From: Aotearoamyces nothofagi
Lineage: Eukaryota; Ascomycota; Leotiomycetes; Leotiales; Tympanidaceae
Assembly (NCBI GenBank): GCA_015345905.1
Contig: JADDTR010000003.1
Span: 372,001-436,000 of the forward strand
DNA: 64,000 nt
Direction: 5' to 3'
Shown: piece by piece, positions 21,876 through 34,463 of the stretch
How positions within the stretch are numbered: the first letter of the stretch is position 1
Layout: every line of letters begins with the position of its first letter
Made by a program: the position numbers and the translations under genes
The notes under the pieces: generated by a model
Database searches by the model: none
What the model saw: the letters and a program-made list of their open reading frames with translations, nothing else
Told to the model about the DNA's origin: nothing

Positions 21876-22746
21876 TTACAGGAACAGTGCGAGGGTGGCG
21901 GCGCCAAAGATGGTCACCAGAGATACAGCAACCGTTGAAGCCTTACCGGCGTATGTCGTCGAGCTCACGCTACCAGTCGTAGTCGGATTCGGTGTTGAGC
22001 TGCCACCTGAGCCGGTAGACGTCGCGTTTCCACTGCCGGTACTTGTGCCGTTGGAAGCAAGAGCGAAGCTGGCGCATGTGATTCTGGTCTTGTTGGCGAA
22101 GTGGACGACGAACGAGCGGTTCCCGAAGAAGGAGCCCAGGCCCGGGACCAGAGAGGCGTACGGGTCGACGTAGGACGCAGTGAAGGGGTCACTTGTGATC
22201 TTGCCGTGCTTGCCAGAGAGGTCACCGACTTGGCAGGTCTCGGGAGAGGTAGCATTGCAGACGGGATCCTCCCCTCTGATGAAAGGATCGAGATGGGCAA
22301 GCGTGTTGGTGCAGTTGCCAGCTTCGTCGACTGGTGCAACATGAATGTGATAGGCTGACTGTGGTTAGCAACTCTCACACGCCCTGCTAGGTGTTGGTGC
22401 TTACGGAAGGGTCCGCCACTGGTCGGGAGGTTGGAGAACTCGACCGTGAAGGCGACACCGACGCCGTCCGAAGCAGCTGTAGCGGAGATCGAGCCCTTCA
22501 CATTGCCTCGAGAATCATCTGGGTTGAAGAACTCCGTGGCGGGGAGGACAGCACTGTACACCGGTCCGACAGGGTTGTCCGAGACAACGGTGGCATCGCC
22601 GAGGGCCTAGAATGAGTCAGGACATTGCGCTGCAGGCTGGACACGGGATAATCACATACACCAGTGACTAGAGTTGTCGAATTCTGAGCCTGAACACCGA
22701 CAAGCTCAAGGGCCAAGGCCATAAAAAAGACGACGTTGGTACGCAT
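21876..22746 (-). CDS. Secreted, GPI-anchored Cu-only superoxide dismutase (Sod5-like)
   Basis: Three exons on the minus strand (22746-22660, 22606-22405, 22354-21876) encode 255 aa. A signal peptide covers residues 1-20 (MRTNVVFFMALALELVGVQA). The SOD domain (about 30-195) carries FPYHIH (H99, H101), H117 and FVVHF (H181), the expected copper-coordinating histidines, plus the fungal Cu-only signatures GDLSGKHG and SFFGNRS. Several cysteines (C111, C129, C137, C190) could form disulphides. A Ser/Thr/Gly/Asn-rich stalk and a hydrophobic tail ending ATLALFL predict GPI anchoring. Characterised members (Candida Sod4-6) convert superoxide to peroxide at the cell surface without zinc; the role here is inferred from that. 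The joins restore GGPF-PYHIHVAPV; introns are 50-53 bp. One of the two AGs in CAGTCAG had to be chosen; the second keeps the frame. Confidence 0.88.
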
Positions 22747-25093
22747 TTTTGGTGCTTCTTGTTGACTTCTTGATAGAGGCGTTGCTGACTATATGCTCAT
22801 TATAAGTATTGTTGTCAAAGGGAAAGCCGGTAAATGTTCCTCAGCAATGATGTGAACAAGTTCAGAAGAGCAGTGCTAGAGTCTCCAAGAATCAAGTGTT
22901 TAGACAGAGTAATGCTGAGAGTGGTAGTGCGCGAGATGATGACTTGCAGAGAAATGCGGGCAGGCGCTTTAATAGAAGGAATTTGGGTGCACGCATCTGA
23001 ACGGGTTCCTGGGGCAGGACCCAAGCCACCATCGCTGGCCATCGTACCTTGCATGCTGGCCTTCCAAACAGACCCAAACTCAAGAGACATGCTACGCCAT
23101 ACATCCTCCAGGGGGGTCTCTCGTTTCTCGGCCTCGAGGTCTCACCTTCGTACTCCCTCCTGCCGAAACGGCAATCTTCTCCTTTAGCTCCCGCGGCCGC
23201 CAGCAGTTCCCGCCAGCCAGAAAAGAGCCTATGCCGCGAGGAAGGAGCACGAGAGCACAGATAGCTGCCGCTCGTTATTTCGCAGAGGTGCATACGCCGC
23301 TTGAGCGTTTCGGATCCCGAGGTTCAAGGTTCAAGGTTCACGGTGTCAGAGATTCTTCCCCAGGCTCGGAGGCCGTCCATTGATGGAGGTGTATAGTCTC
23401 TCAGGTACGAGACCGAGATCTGGTGGCGGTATAAGGTTACAGAGGACATGGTAGTGCTTATGCTGCTGCATTCCTAAGCGCGCTCCTCGTACTCCTTCCC
23501 TTATTTATATTCGCGGGATGGATGGACAGGTCGTCGCGCCAAGCCCCCAAATGATAGAGAGTGCAGGATATCGAATATACGTGGCAGCACCGTGCCTGGT
23601 GCGTCTCTCTACTCACTGATGCTATTCTACTAGAGGCCGTGAAGCACAGTTCCTCAATCGTGTGTGTCTCGCGAGACCCGTGCGAGGGAGATGATGATGT
23701 CCTACAAGGTTCCACGACAAGCTTCTCGCGTAATGCGGATCCTGTGCGCAGCCTGGAAGAGCCCTGTGCTCATCACAGCCTCATTAAACAAGTCGGCAGC
23801 CATCCTTCCGCTGTTTCATGTCTTGCTCTGCGAGATCACCGGGGACTTGCTGTATCGTTCATTGGTTGATCACAGCGAGAATGGGCCCGAGCAGTGCTCT
23901 CTGCGGGTGCTGGTGCTTGTTCTATAAACAGCGTCGACGACGGGCAGTTCACTGTAGCAACGCGCTCCGCCGTATCATACACGAAACAAGATTTCAGATC
24001 TGCAGGACCTGGCATAAGCTCAGCCTTCGTCTTGGATGTCCGGGACAGTCTTGCTATTGTAGATTCCATATGCATCGAGAAGCCAGACAACCAGCAGTGC
24101 CGCCATGCCGCCTCGCAGCCTGACGTGGCAGTGTTTCGGGAAGAAGGCTATGCCAGGAGGGGTTTGTCGATTCTGGATATCTTCATCAAGTAGAAAGATT
24201 GCTCTCGTCTTTTACAGTAGTATTAGGTTTACAACCTTCGACGAACTAGGCGGAGCAATATGTTCGGCGGCTAAGGGTATAGAACGATGAAGACATTTCG
24301 ATTAGTCGGATATGTTAGTAAACGTAGATAAAAGTAAATAAACATAACATTAAGAGATAAAGTTGAAGGAGATCAAGATTGTAGAAAGACTCCATATTTG
24401 TACGCGACGGTATACTATACCGTATGCATGATTGCCAGATCTGTAAAGAAATGCTTAATAAAAATTTATCTAGAAAATATTCATGATAGAATGCCCGGAG
24501 CTTTTCTATTATTCAATTGCTCATTATTATCTAAGGAACCGTATGGAAATATTATATACAAGGCTTCAATCAAATTCAAGAGCAGAACATCCATCTAATA
24601 CATCTACAAATAAGTATCCATGCTCTACTCGGCAGAAGACTCCGACTTAACAACAGAGACTGGACCAGACACTGTCAGCAAGATTTATATTCTCTCGACA
24701 AAAGCTAGTCACCACCACAATTAATTCGGCATGGGATATCCACACGACCTCCAACTGAAGTCATCCAGTCTCGGGATAAGCCATTTGTACAAAATTAAAA
24801 AAAAATCCTACTTTTGAGGTTCAAGGAATTGGGACAGACAGACAGACAGACGCATGCGTTACCAGAACGCCAAAGCCGACACGGGAAGCGCCAAGACAAA
24901 TCCAGCTCCACCCGCAGTGATTCGTCACCTAGCGAGGCCGCGATAGATAGCGAATCTCCATCGCCGAAACGACATCACGCTCGCCCGCCTTGCACGCATC
25001 CAATCAGCCTCAGCAGCAGCAGCAGCAGCAACAGCAACTTTCCTTCCCATACCTCGATATCCTACCGATCGCATCACAGGCCCATCGCCCACC
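22747..25093. other. Gene-free stretch, AT-rich at 24.2-24.6 kb
   Basis: I recognise no protein or RNA gene. Frames here are short and match no family pattern. The part around 24280-24620 is clearly more AT-rich than its surroundings, as expected for decayed repeat DNA or an ordinary spacer; I see no terminal repeats. The final 150 bp hold CAGCAG repeats (near 25013-25033) and the promoter of the V-ATPase subunit f gene. Confidence 0.4.
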
Positions 25094-25497
25094 ATGAAGC
25101 CCGTCGTGGGAGTCTTGAATGCGTGGAGCTGGTAAATAGCCCTCTCCCGCCTTCCCCCCCGGCATCCACTCGAGCCAGCTTGCCCGGAGCCTCAAGTACT
25201 GACCTGTTCCAGCATCGTCATCTCGGTCTTTGCCGTCTTCATCCTGTCGGTCATTGGCGTCCTCTTCCAGACGAGCCATCATTCGATGGTCGGATCCACC
25301 GAGGATCCGCCAGACGGACCTGCAGTCGCAGCGACGGCTTTTGCAGCTGTTGGCGTATATGCAGTATGTAGACATTCGAGCATTGGACGCTGCCTAAGTC
25401 GTGCTGATCATTCTACTAGGTTTTCATCGTCTTCTGTGGCTTCCAGGCCTACCTACACATCCGTGACAACCGAAGAGGAGCTATAGCCTTGTCGTAG
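25094..25497 (+). CDS. V-type ATPase Vo subunit f (yeast YPR170W-B / RNaseK-like)
   Basis: Three short exons, 25094-25131, 25213-25363 and 25420-25497, encode 88 aa. The protein starts MKPVVGVLNAWSC and keeps the family core VGSTEDPPDGPAVAAT between two transmembrane helices (about 14-33 and 54-75), followed by VFCGFQAYLHIRDNRR. This lines up along its length with the yeast Vo subunit f, which begins MRPVVSTGKAWCC and has VGSINDPEDGPAVAHT. The subunit is part of the membrane proton-translocating sector of the vacuolar/endosomal V-ATPase. Splice joins are in frame: AGC TG-C restores the AWSC cysteine. Introns are 81 and 56 bp; the first has a CTGAC branch site. Genes this small with three exons are easily missed by automatic annotation. 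Confidence 0.9.
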
Positions 25498-25910
25498 CGA
25501 TGGAGCGAAAGACAGTAAATAGAGCTGAGCATAGGACTTGTTTGGGCATGGCGAACGGTGTTCAATATTGAGTGATTTTTGAAACTACCTAAATTGGCGG
25601 GAAGGGGATCATTGTGATGACATGCACGTTGTATTTATAGGCGCTCGTCATTCAATGATATCTTGGGTCATTTCTAGACATACACCCAAGGGAGCTCCAA
25701 GCAACCATAGCGAAATGATGTTACACGTATTCGATACTTCGAGGGTGCTGAACACTCTTGCAACTTCCCTCAAACCGAGCCTACAATCTATACCTTCTAA
25801 CTATATACACTCATCTGAACAACCATCGTAACAACCAGCAATGCTAATTTTGTAGCAACAGCATAGCCATCCATGGCTCTGCTCCTAGCAGGCTCCTAAA
25901 ATACAATCCC
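25498..25910. other. Intergenic spacer between convergent genes
   Basis: Holds the 3' ends of the V-ATPase subunit f gene and the CDF transporter gene, which converge here. Nothing else is recognised. Confidence 0.6.
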
Positions 25911-27684
25911 TCACTCAGCCTGCTGCTCCATATGACTCGGCAAGTTCCAGCTAGCATAATCCTGATGTACAAACGCCCTATCCACAGTCGGAACGGACTC
26001 CAAAACATATTGCAACGACTCGCCAAGATCGTGGCTGTCTCTGAGGCTCGTATTCTCGTCAAGTACAATATCCACCTCAACATTAAGCTTATCCCCAGAA
26101 TGATAAGCTTGCAAACCTTGGATTTGCTTAATGGTCTTCGCAAATCGCATGGTTAGGTAGAGAAGGACATTCCGCTCGTCTGCGGTGGCCGCTGCACCGG
26201 TAAGATTTCGGATGTGTCCAGCGGATGTACCAGCCCAATTAAATATTACAAACAACGAAAGAAGTAAGCCTCCAAGGCCGTCTAGATACCATAGATTGGC
26301 ATAGAAGCCAACTGTTCCCCGATTAATATTTGTCACATGGATAACAAAGGGGTGCACATACCAAGCGGAAATATGATGGAGAAAATGTTAAAGACCACAT
26401 CGGTCATCGCATCCTGTGCCAACGCCTGTACGCTAGAATTCTTTATGAGACGGCACCAGAGCCAGCAGAGAGCTTTGATGATGACAGTGGAGGCCATAAT
26501 AACAATAGCAGGGAGCCCTAGCTCAATAATGGAATGGTCCCCCGAGTTCAGACGCTGGAAACATTGTAGAGCAACTTGGAAGAACGATGTGACCATGATC
26601 ACCGAAAACACAAGAACACCAATGGGCTCGAGGCGTCTCCGACCAACCGGATATTGGTATTGGTCCTGCCTCGCAATCATGCGCGTGGTTGTCCAGACAA
26701 TGGCAGTACTAAGAAAGTCCAAAGCAGCATCGACCAAACTAGCAAGTACGGAGAGCGAGCTTGTGAGTATAATCACAGCTATCTTCGCAGCCAGTAGAAC
26801 GGCGTTAGCTGCGAGATTAACGTAGATGGCGATTTGCACTATGCTATCCCCACTTTCAACACTATCGTCTTCTATACCCGGAATCTCTGGGTGTGGACCG
26901 TCATAATCATCAGCATTTTCATCGATAAGAGGCGTCTCCTCGCTTGGAACTTTGTAAAGATCCCTCGGAGTCCGTTTTACTCTTTTTGTATTTAAATTCG
27001 ATGAAGAACCATTCTGACTTCTGGAACCATTTACTTGCTCCGAACCTGCGGCGTTTGCCTCCTCTGATATAGTTGCTGGCACCGCAATATGCTCGCCATT
27101 AGATCTAGCTGTATCGTTGTATTCATTCAGTAGCGAGTGAGGCAGTGAGGAGTCTAGAAGGCGGTCGATATATATGTACTGCTTGATCAATGAATTTGTC
27201 CTTTCGTAATACTCGCGTCTAACCTGATTATTAGCATTGGAGCACATATAAGAATGGGCATATTTTACATTGGCTTTTTCATTTGCTTCAGCTGTCCTTC
27301 TGTCTTCCAATACTGTGCCCAGTTGTACCTCGGATTACTGTTTCCAATCAGGCGCATACTTCTCATCTGCGGACCATTGAGGACTAGGCTTGCACGCCTG
27401 TCCTCCATCTGGCGGTATAGCTCTTCGCTGTCATATGACCGTCGCACTACAGCTTCTTCCTCGTCCAGCCCATCGCGTCCAACAAAGGAATCGCGTCCAA
27501 CAAAGGAAGGCCTCCGTGTTGCTGTCATGAGCGATCCAGAGGACCTAGACTGAATCAAACTGCTTAACACACCATGCCCATGCGTAACCATTGGGCTTGG
27601 ATCGTCGTTCAATGGAAGGAACCCATGTAGTTTGGCAATGCGCCCAAACTTAGGTGGACTGCCATAGCTTTCTGCGGTCGACAT
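25911..27684 (-). CDS. Cation diffusion facilitator, manganese-type (MTP/Mmt-like)
   Basis: Three exons on the minus strand (27684-27269, 27218-26362, 26311-25911) encode 557 aa. A long disordered cytosolic N-terminus (about 1-255) contains the conserved YIDRLLDSSLPHSLLNEYND segment of this fungal/plant subgroup. Six transmembrane helices follow, then a cytosolic metal-binding domain (about 470-557) ending near HVEQ-type sequence. The metal-site helices carry DAALD (D302-D306) and DAMTD (D408-D412). DxxxD in both helices marks the manganese-transporting CDF clade, while zinc CDFs usually have HxxxD. The likely role is Mn2+ export from the cytosol into the secretory pathway or vacuole. Joins restore QMKKP-IREYYERTN and SIIFPL-VGFYANLWYLDG. 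A 17-20 bp direct duplication in exon 1 repeats SFVGRD. Confidence 0.88.
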
Positions 27685-28213
27685 TGATGATGTCGATCAA
27701 TACGATTGGGTGTAATAATGTAAGAAGTAGTGGCATGGCAAGTTGAAGGAACCCGATGAAGATAAGGAAGTACTTTTCACGAAGCGCCAAGCGTTGGAAA
27801 TTACAGGTAAGATCGTTATAGAATTTCGAGTTACAAGTTCCCAAATGCTTTCCACTACGCTACTGTCCCATGCCAAAGCGGTAGCCTAATCATGGATTTG
27901 TACGGCGGGCCAGACTACTTATAAGGTTACTTATGGCGCACGCTAGAAATGTACGTCACATCACCATTTCCGGAAGTCCGGATACCAAGAATATCAAATC
28001 CTTAAGAGTATTACTTTCAATTAATTACTTTCTCTTTCTTTCTTTGCCCTTTCTCTAAAATTGGTTAATATAAAATTCTCTGGAAACTAGGATATCAGGC
28101 CAATAATCTATTTATAGAAAAGGCTCGGTGTTCTTGATTCAAAAAATCGATATGGTAATAATGTACAATTGGTCTGGGTATCTATGTACTACCGTACTTT
28201 ATAAACATGTAGT
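27685..28213. other. Intergenic, AT-rich
   Basis: Contains the promoter of the CDF gene and the 3' flank of stt4. A CTTT repeat patch lies near 28031-28053. No gene seen. Confidence 0.55.
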
Positions 28214-31200
28214 CTAGTATGGAATACCGTTGGTTAACAGTTGGAACTGGTCGTAAACGCCTGTCGAATAACTGGAGTGACTTTTCTTAACCAACCCCCT
28301 CATAAAATCTGCGGCCTCCCTTTCACTCTTTTCTAAAACAAATCTATCCTTGAAATTCTGAATGGTCTCCGGCTTAAAACAAGGCAGGCCACTGTCCATC
28401 ATCAACAACACGACCTGCGAGAGCTTGTCCACATACTGTCGAGAAGCTAAGAATGCCTTTATGCACAGCTCCTCAAACCACTTATAAGATTGATGATCTG
28501 TGCTGCCACCCATAACAGCAACCATCTCAGAAGTCAACTTAAACGGTGCTCGTTCAAATTTAACTCCTCCCGGAGCAATATCGAAGCAGAATCCAAAGTC
28601 GATATGGAGGATATGGCCAGCATCATCAACCATGATGTTGCCGTTATGACGATCCTTGAATTGTAGTATGAATGATATGACAGAGTATGCTGCCATAGAC
28701 TTGACAAAGTTGTTGCGAGCTGCCTGGAATCGAACTGAATCTTCATTGCCGTATTTGGATATAAAGTAGTCGTACAGGCCATTCACTGCTTCTCGTCCAA
28801 GCATATCTCTTGAGATTGAATTTGGCAGGACATCGATGACTCCACAACCTGGTGCTGTCGCAGTCACGCGATAAGGAAAGACATAAACATCAAGCCCAAC
28901 ATTGTTGAAGATTCCACGGAATGCAGCAATCATCTGTAAAGCAAGAACATCCTGGCGACAATCATCTCCTACCTTGAAGATGGCAGACTGCCAGATCTCA
29001 ACGTTATTTTCCTGAGGTATAACATCGCTCTTCCTCGTCTCCTCGAGCATATCCTCGGTGCCCTCCAAATTACTTATGCTCTTCTTGATTCTGAAAGTCG
29101 CCATGTATGGTGCCTTTGCATGACTCTGAAGGGGCTTGCCCGACTTGCGATCAATGCCAATAACGACGCCATCAGGGTTACTAGGAAGATATACGCCGAC
29201 TTCGACTTTGATTTTGCGTAGCTCTTCTTCGATTTTTTGCTTTTTCTCTGGCTTTGGGCGCTTGATGAAGGGTTTTAGCTTTCCAGATATACTGGTAACT
29301 TCGTCGAAGAAGGTAAATTCCCGTTCGTAAAAGTCCCTATCGGCCGTGGCGAAGCTTGCTATCATGCGATCCATGACTTTGTCCAGAGTTGGCTTGATCG
29401 AATCAGGCTAGCCATTGTCAGAGATTATATTTTGATTAAAAATGTCGATACAACTCACAATTTGGGAATCTTCATCTTTGAACATGTTTGCTTTCATATT
29501 CCATATAATCTGATGTGCGAATAATTGCGAAAACTGCGCAGTTTCCACAATGTATCGTTCCACATATCCTAGTGCATCATAGCGGAGGGACTGGACGATT
29601 TGTGGTACATAGAAGAATGTTACGTCAACAGAGTGACTTTCTACGGCTCGCATCGCATATTGTAGGATGAAAGGATGGTTGTTGTAAGCTGGCAAGAAAT
29701 AAGTGACAGCAGTGATCGGGTTGACTGGGGCCCAATATAGCAGATACTAATTTGGTTAGTAGGATAATATATTTGACTCGAGGTCGAGACTTGCCTTCAA
29801 TTGGAAAGAAACATCGGTTGGTAGTGTTGAACCTAGAAGCACCTGCAGCGCCTCGGGCTCGTTGATAGCTTTGTCTGGGAAATTAAGTAGTAACCAACGA
29901 ACTTCATTGTGAAGCCTAGCCATGCGAAATCTTTTTGTAAGGTATATAGCTAGGGAAACGCTCTCAGCCCACGCCGTTCTCACAAGGTTAAGAAGCAGAA
30001 CCTGTAACGTTGATCAATTGACAATTTCTAAAAAAAGGAACCGAAATTTGACTTACCTCAGAAGGTTCCTTGATACCATTCGTAGCCCCGGCTTGACCAC
30101 TGAGGGGATAGAGCCAGACATTGAGTCTTGTTTGCTCGTTGTCAAGAAGTACAAGCAGAAGCTCCTCTTTGGCCTGCAGGGCTTTTAGGATACGCACGTC
30201 GTGCTCACCTAGAAACTCTACCTTATGAAGAGCTACGGCGACGTCGGCTAACAATTTCGCCTCGGCCTTCAGTTGCAGGCGATTTCCGCCAAAAGTCCAG
30301 CGCGGCGCAGATGAAAACCAACTCAGAGCGGCAGATAGAATCTGGTCTTTGAGACGCCATTGCGCTACGGAGCTCAGCGTCGAGCTATACGTCAGAAGCT
30401 TAAGACCAAATAGAATAATCTGAAAGCGAAGCTCTCGTGCAAGAGGATGATCGGTCGACTTCTTCAAATTATCAAGAGTGGCCCGCAGGAGGCGAAGGAA
30501 AATCCTCTGTACGTGTGGACTGCATAGACGTGTGGCGTTGAAATGACTGCCAAGGAATTGTAATAATCTAGAATGAGGAGCAAGTAGATTATGTGCTGCT
30601 TGTTGCCTCTTGACTAATACTTCGCGATCACTTGGGGCAAACTCTTCCTTTACGTAGAAAGGGTCAAGATGGCTGTGTCTCAATTAGTATCTTACAAGTT
30701 ATTCTGGTTGAGAAACCTACTGAAACTGATCGTGGAATATGCCCAGCTTCTTGTGGATTGTAGCCTCCCACTGCTGACAAATTTCCATCAAGATGCGAGG
30801 TTCCATCCTCGGATTCTCATTTATGACCCCAAGCCATAAGGAGATACCAAGCTTGATGGACTGCTTGGTAAAAAGCGCAAAAGGTATACCGACTAAGTGA
30901 CGGACAATGGCACTCTCATCCTTCTTTGAGCGACAGAGTAGTGCTGCAGCTCTACGAAGGACATCACGAAGCTCACCAATAGGTATAAATTTACGCTCAT
31001 GAGTTCTTGCCTCTAGATGAGCGAGTACTGTAACTGCATCAGCACAGTCTTGTTCGGTTCTGTCAACAACGGCACCACGACGATCTCTATCAATAACAGA
31101 GTTATGGCGATCCCTGTTAGCTGCAGAATTGCTACGGTCTCTACTGAGTCGCATGAAATTTAGCCATTCAGCATCGTGATCTGGCAAGGCCTCGGCATAT

Positions 31201-34200
31201 CGATACTCTTGGCGAGTGGTGTATTGTGCAACGAAATCTGATGCAGCGTTAATATTAAGGTTGCCATAATGATCGATAGCCCCGAGTCTTTGGTCTGCGG
31301 CAGGGATCATCGCACCGATTTCAGACGCGAATGATCGTCCTAGTGATATGTGACCATATGCCCCGTCATCGTCGTATTCAGACAAATATGTCTGAAGTAG
31401 CCCTTTAACATCTAGCGGGGCAATGTTAATAACACCCATCACCCACATTTTTGCTTTCTTATATAGAGAGTTTAGGGTCCTCTTCCGAAGGCTGTAGTTG
31501 TCCGAAAGCTGCACCGTCACTTTACCACGGGCAGAAGTGTACGATGATTTCCACTCATACTCATCAGTCTCAGCTTCCAAGCAGCTATCCCACATGAGGG
31601 ATAGAAGCTCAAGAAGAGCAAAGAGTGATGATTTCTGGCACAAAGCGGACGGAATGTCTCGGATGATTTTGTCAGCGCACATAACTGCTACCTGCTGCAC
31701 CCTTTCTATACGATGGCAACATCCGCAAAAGATCGAAACAAGCTGCTTCGCTACGTATGGGGCCGAGAAGGTTGGATAGATACCAGTTAAAGCCTTTTGG
31801 AGGTAGGTGTCAATCACCGAAAGAGTGACCCATTCCATAGCACTGCTCATGTCCCCAGATCTCATACTGGGCTCGAGAAAATAAGTGATGGCTTTCGTAC
31901 AGTCACCTGAGTCAGCTCTCATAGTTTCTACTAGGAATGCAGCATGCAAAAAGATAATTTTGCGATAGCTCAGGCTCTTGATCTCAGAAGACTTGCTCGG
32001 AAGAAGAGACGCCAGCCTCTTCTTCTGGGTGGCCTCGTGCTCGGAGTTCATGCCACGTCGGAGGACAGTATTCAGTTCAATATCGCTTTCTAGCTGCTCG
32101 CCTCGTTGCTCTGCTACCAGGGGCCTCGAATGTATGGCAAGCACACGGAGTTCATTCTCATATGACCTTCCGCGATCTGTTGAAACGGTGAACCCATGGA
32201 TGATCATGTTGAACCAAGAGTCTCGAACTAGAGAGAGTGTTTCGTCATTAACGGAATTGTCTTCAGCAAAATTATTGCTCGACATCAATAATGCAAGCGG
32301 CTGAAGCAGTTGAGCAATTTCGCGAGCAGCAATCTCAACATCCGACTCGCGGGTATGGTGAGACTGGTTCACATCACCTCTACTGATGATTGCCTCTAAT
32401 AAATATTCTAGATAGGTGTCGTACATCGGAGAATCCTTTCGTAGCGTCGAAGATAGATAATTCCGTGCTTTTAGGACCTGGAGCCGTTAGCTTGGAAATG
32501 CTCATGAAGTGTATGCCAGACATATACTTACTGCATTTAATAGCCCCTCATCGTTCTTTGCAACTCCAAGTTGAGTGAGCCTGGAATACAACTTCAACAT
32601 GGACTTAAATTCAAGTGAACCGCCAGTAACAGCCAATACCGCTGCTTCAAAGATGATCCTATAGTCTACAGCCTTGCTCACTCTATCTATCTTTTGCAAC
32701 AGCATCGACTGGGCCAGAGCGGTAATTTTATCATCGTTACAGCTGCTCGCTATACCACATATTGCCTGTACTACATTTTCGTATGCAGTTGAAGTTTCTT
32801 CCTCCCCTGTTATGACCAGAGAAATAGCACTACCAGTAGACTGCTTGTTGCCATAGAAACTTGAATTATTATGGCCGTTGAGCATGAGATCACTAGATGA
32901 TCCTCCTAGGGGTTGATCAGTTCTTGGTCCAGAGCTCAGAACATTTCCGAGCGTGTAAAGTGTGGTGATAATGGCGTCCTGAGATAGCAAACGTAGAACA
33001 TAAGCTAGGCACGTTGATGCCACTGCAACAATCTCACCACGAGCGCCTCCTTGGACGATAAAGCGTGGTAAGAGACGGCTTATGTTTGGGGCAAGTCCAG
33101 GCGATAATCTTGCAAGTACGGCCATACAACGAAGGACAACACTTGCCAAGGTCTCATCAGCCATTTGAACAGAATCAGCTAAAGTATCTTCCAGCCAAGG
33201 CATTAGCGTATCGGCATCCGCAGCATCTTCATTAAGCATGGCACAATTAAGATAGCTCGTGAGTGCCCCAGCTTTCACTGCAAATGCGAGGCGCTGCTGC
33301 CATGCTGACCCAAGTCTAAGATAATCTGCGCCATCCTCAAGCAATCCCATCTCGTCAGAAGCCACTTCTGCTATGGTCTCGATCGCTGTAAAAGCGGTCT
33401 CTTCAGTCCAGGATGTATTAGGTCTAGGTAACGATTTATTTGATAACATTAAATCAAGGATGTCGTTGCCTTTGAGAACCGTGATATCGGTTATGAGAAG
33501 GGACGTAACAGCAACTAGTAGCCACATGAAGCTTCGCTGTAACAGCATAGCACCAAGTGGGCGCCCAATTGCGCTATAGTGCCGAAGATATCTCCTCCAT
33601 TCCTTGATAACACGATCTGAAGAATGGGAGTTACGGATAGTCGAAAAGGCGGTCTCGACAGAGACAAGGTACCGTTCGGACAGTAAGCTCTTCACACGCT
33701 CTATCAGGGCCACCCTTTCGTCTGCAGTCCAGAAGTTGGCGTAAGCAGCAGCAGCATCAAGAAATCCCAATATAGAAAGTGTCACTCTTGCAACTCTGAT
33801 TGCCTCTTCGATATCCGGGGAAGCCTCATCTCCAGTTGTAGTTTCTTGTCCTAAGACAATTGAATCCACTGTAAATGAGCAATTGCCCAGATATTTCCAA
33901 ATATTACTAGAAATTATAAGTCTCAGGTCATTGTAATTAATTCCTAGTGAGAGTAGGGCGGCGGAAACATTGTAACTTAGAGCTTCGATGGGAGAAGGTT
34001 CAACCTCGCGGAAGAAGGGCGAAGGCCCGAAGGCTTGTTTATGGGCTTCGAATATATAAGGAGCTAGTTGAACAGCAAGCTTCTCTGCACTTTCATAGGT
34101 CTGAAGAAGAGGCGCCGCTTTGCACAAGGCCAGAAGGACTTCGAATTCTCGAATGCCCTGTGAACATAATTGTCAGTGGGTTACAGCTATATAATTTGAA

Positions 34201-34463
34201 GATAATAGCTCACCATAGGGAGACGCGCCAACGACGAGGCAGATCCGGGATAGCCATTGGAAGTTGCCCTTGATTTCTCATGCGATATACTGACATTGCA
34301 AAGTCGGTCAAGGTCTGAATTAGCAAAGGTCGTCGTGGATGACGACGCAGACAGAGTAGCAATCTTCTCAAGAGCTTTGCGCCGGAGGCTAGAAGATCGT
34401 CTGTGGATTATTAGTACGTCTCATATCACCAGTAACATTGGCCGCCAGAATTTACCTCTCCAT
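28214..34463 (-). CDS. stt4: Phosphatidylinositol 4-kinase Stt4 (type III alpha)
   Basis: Eight exons on the minus strand (34463-34456, 34400-34214, 34157-32532, 32477-30721, 30672-30057, 30001-29795, 29746-29459, 29407-28214) encode 1,960 aa, the expected size for Stt4. The N-terminal 1,300 residues are helical-repeat solenoid. A PIK accessory helical domain precedes the kinase domain in exon 8. Catalytic DRHNGNIMVDD starts at D1815 and the metal-binding DFG motif (HIDFGFCFD) is at 1833; the protein ends with the family's FQLLTNGIPY-type tail. It makes PI4P at the plasma membrane, feeding PI(4,5)P2 synthesis, actin and cell-wall integrity signalling. Joins restore EGLLNA-VLKARNYLSS, FQLK-YLLYWAPVNP and DSQI-PDSIKPTLDK. 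Intron 29747-29794 is GC-AG with the optimal AAG|GCAAGT donor. The first coding exon is only 8 nt. Basic RDR-type repeats near 31077-31150 look like a disordered insertion. It shares a 298-bp divergent promoter region with the proteasome gene. Confidence 0.93.
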
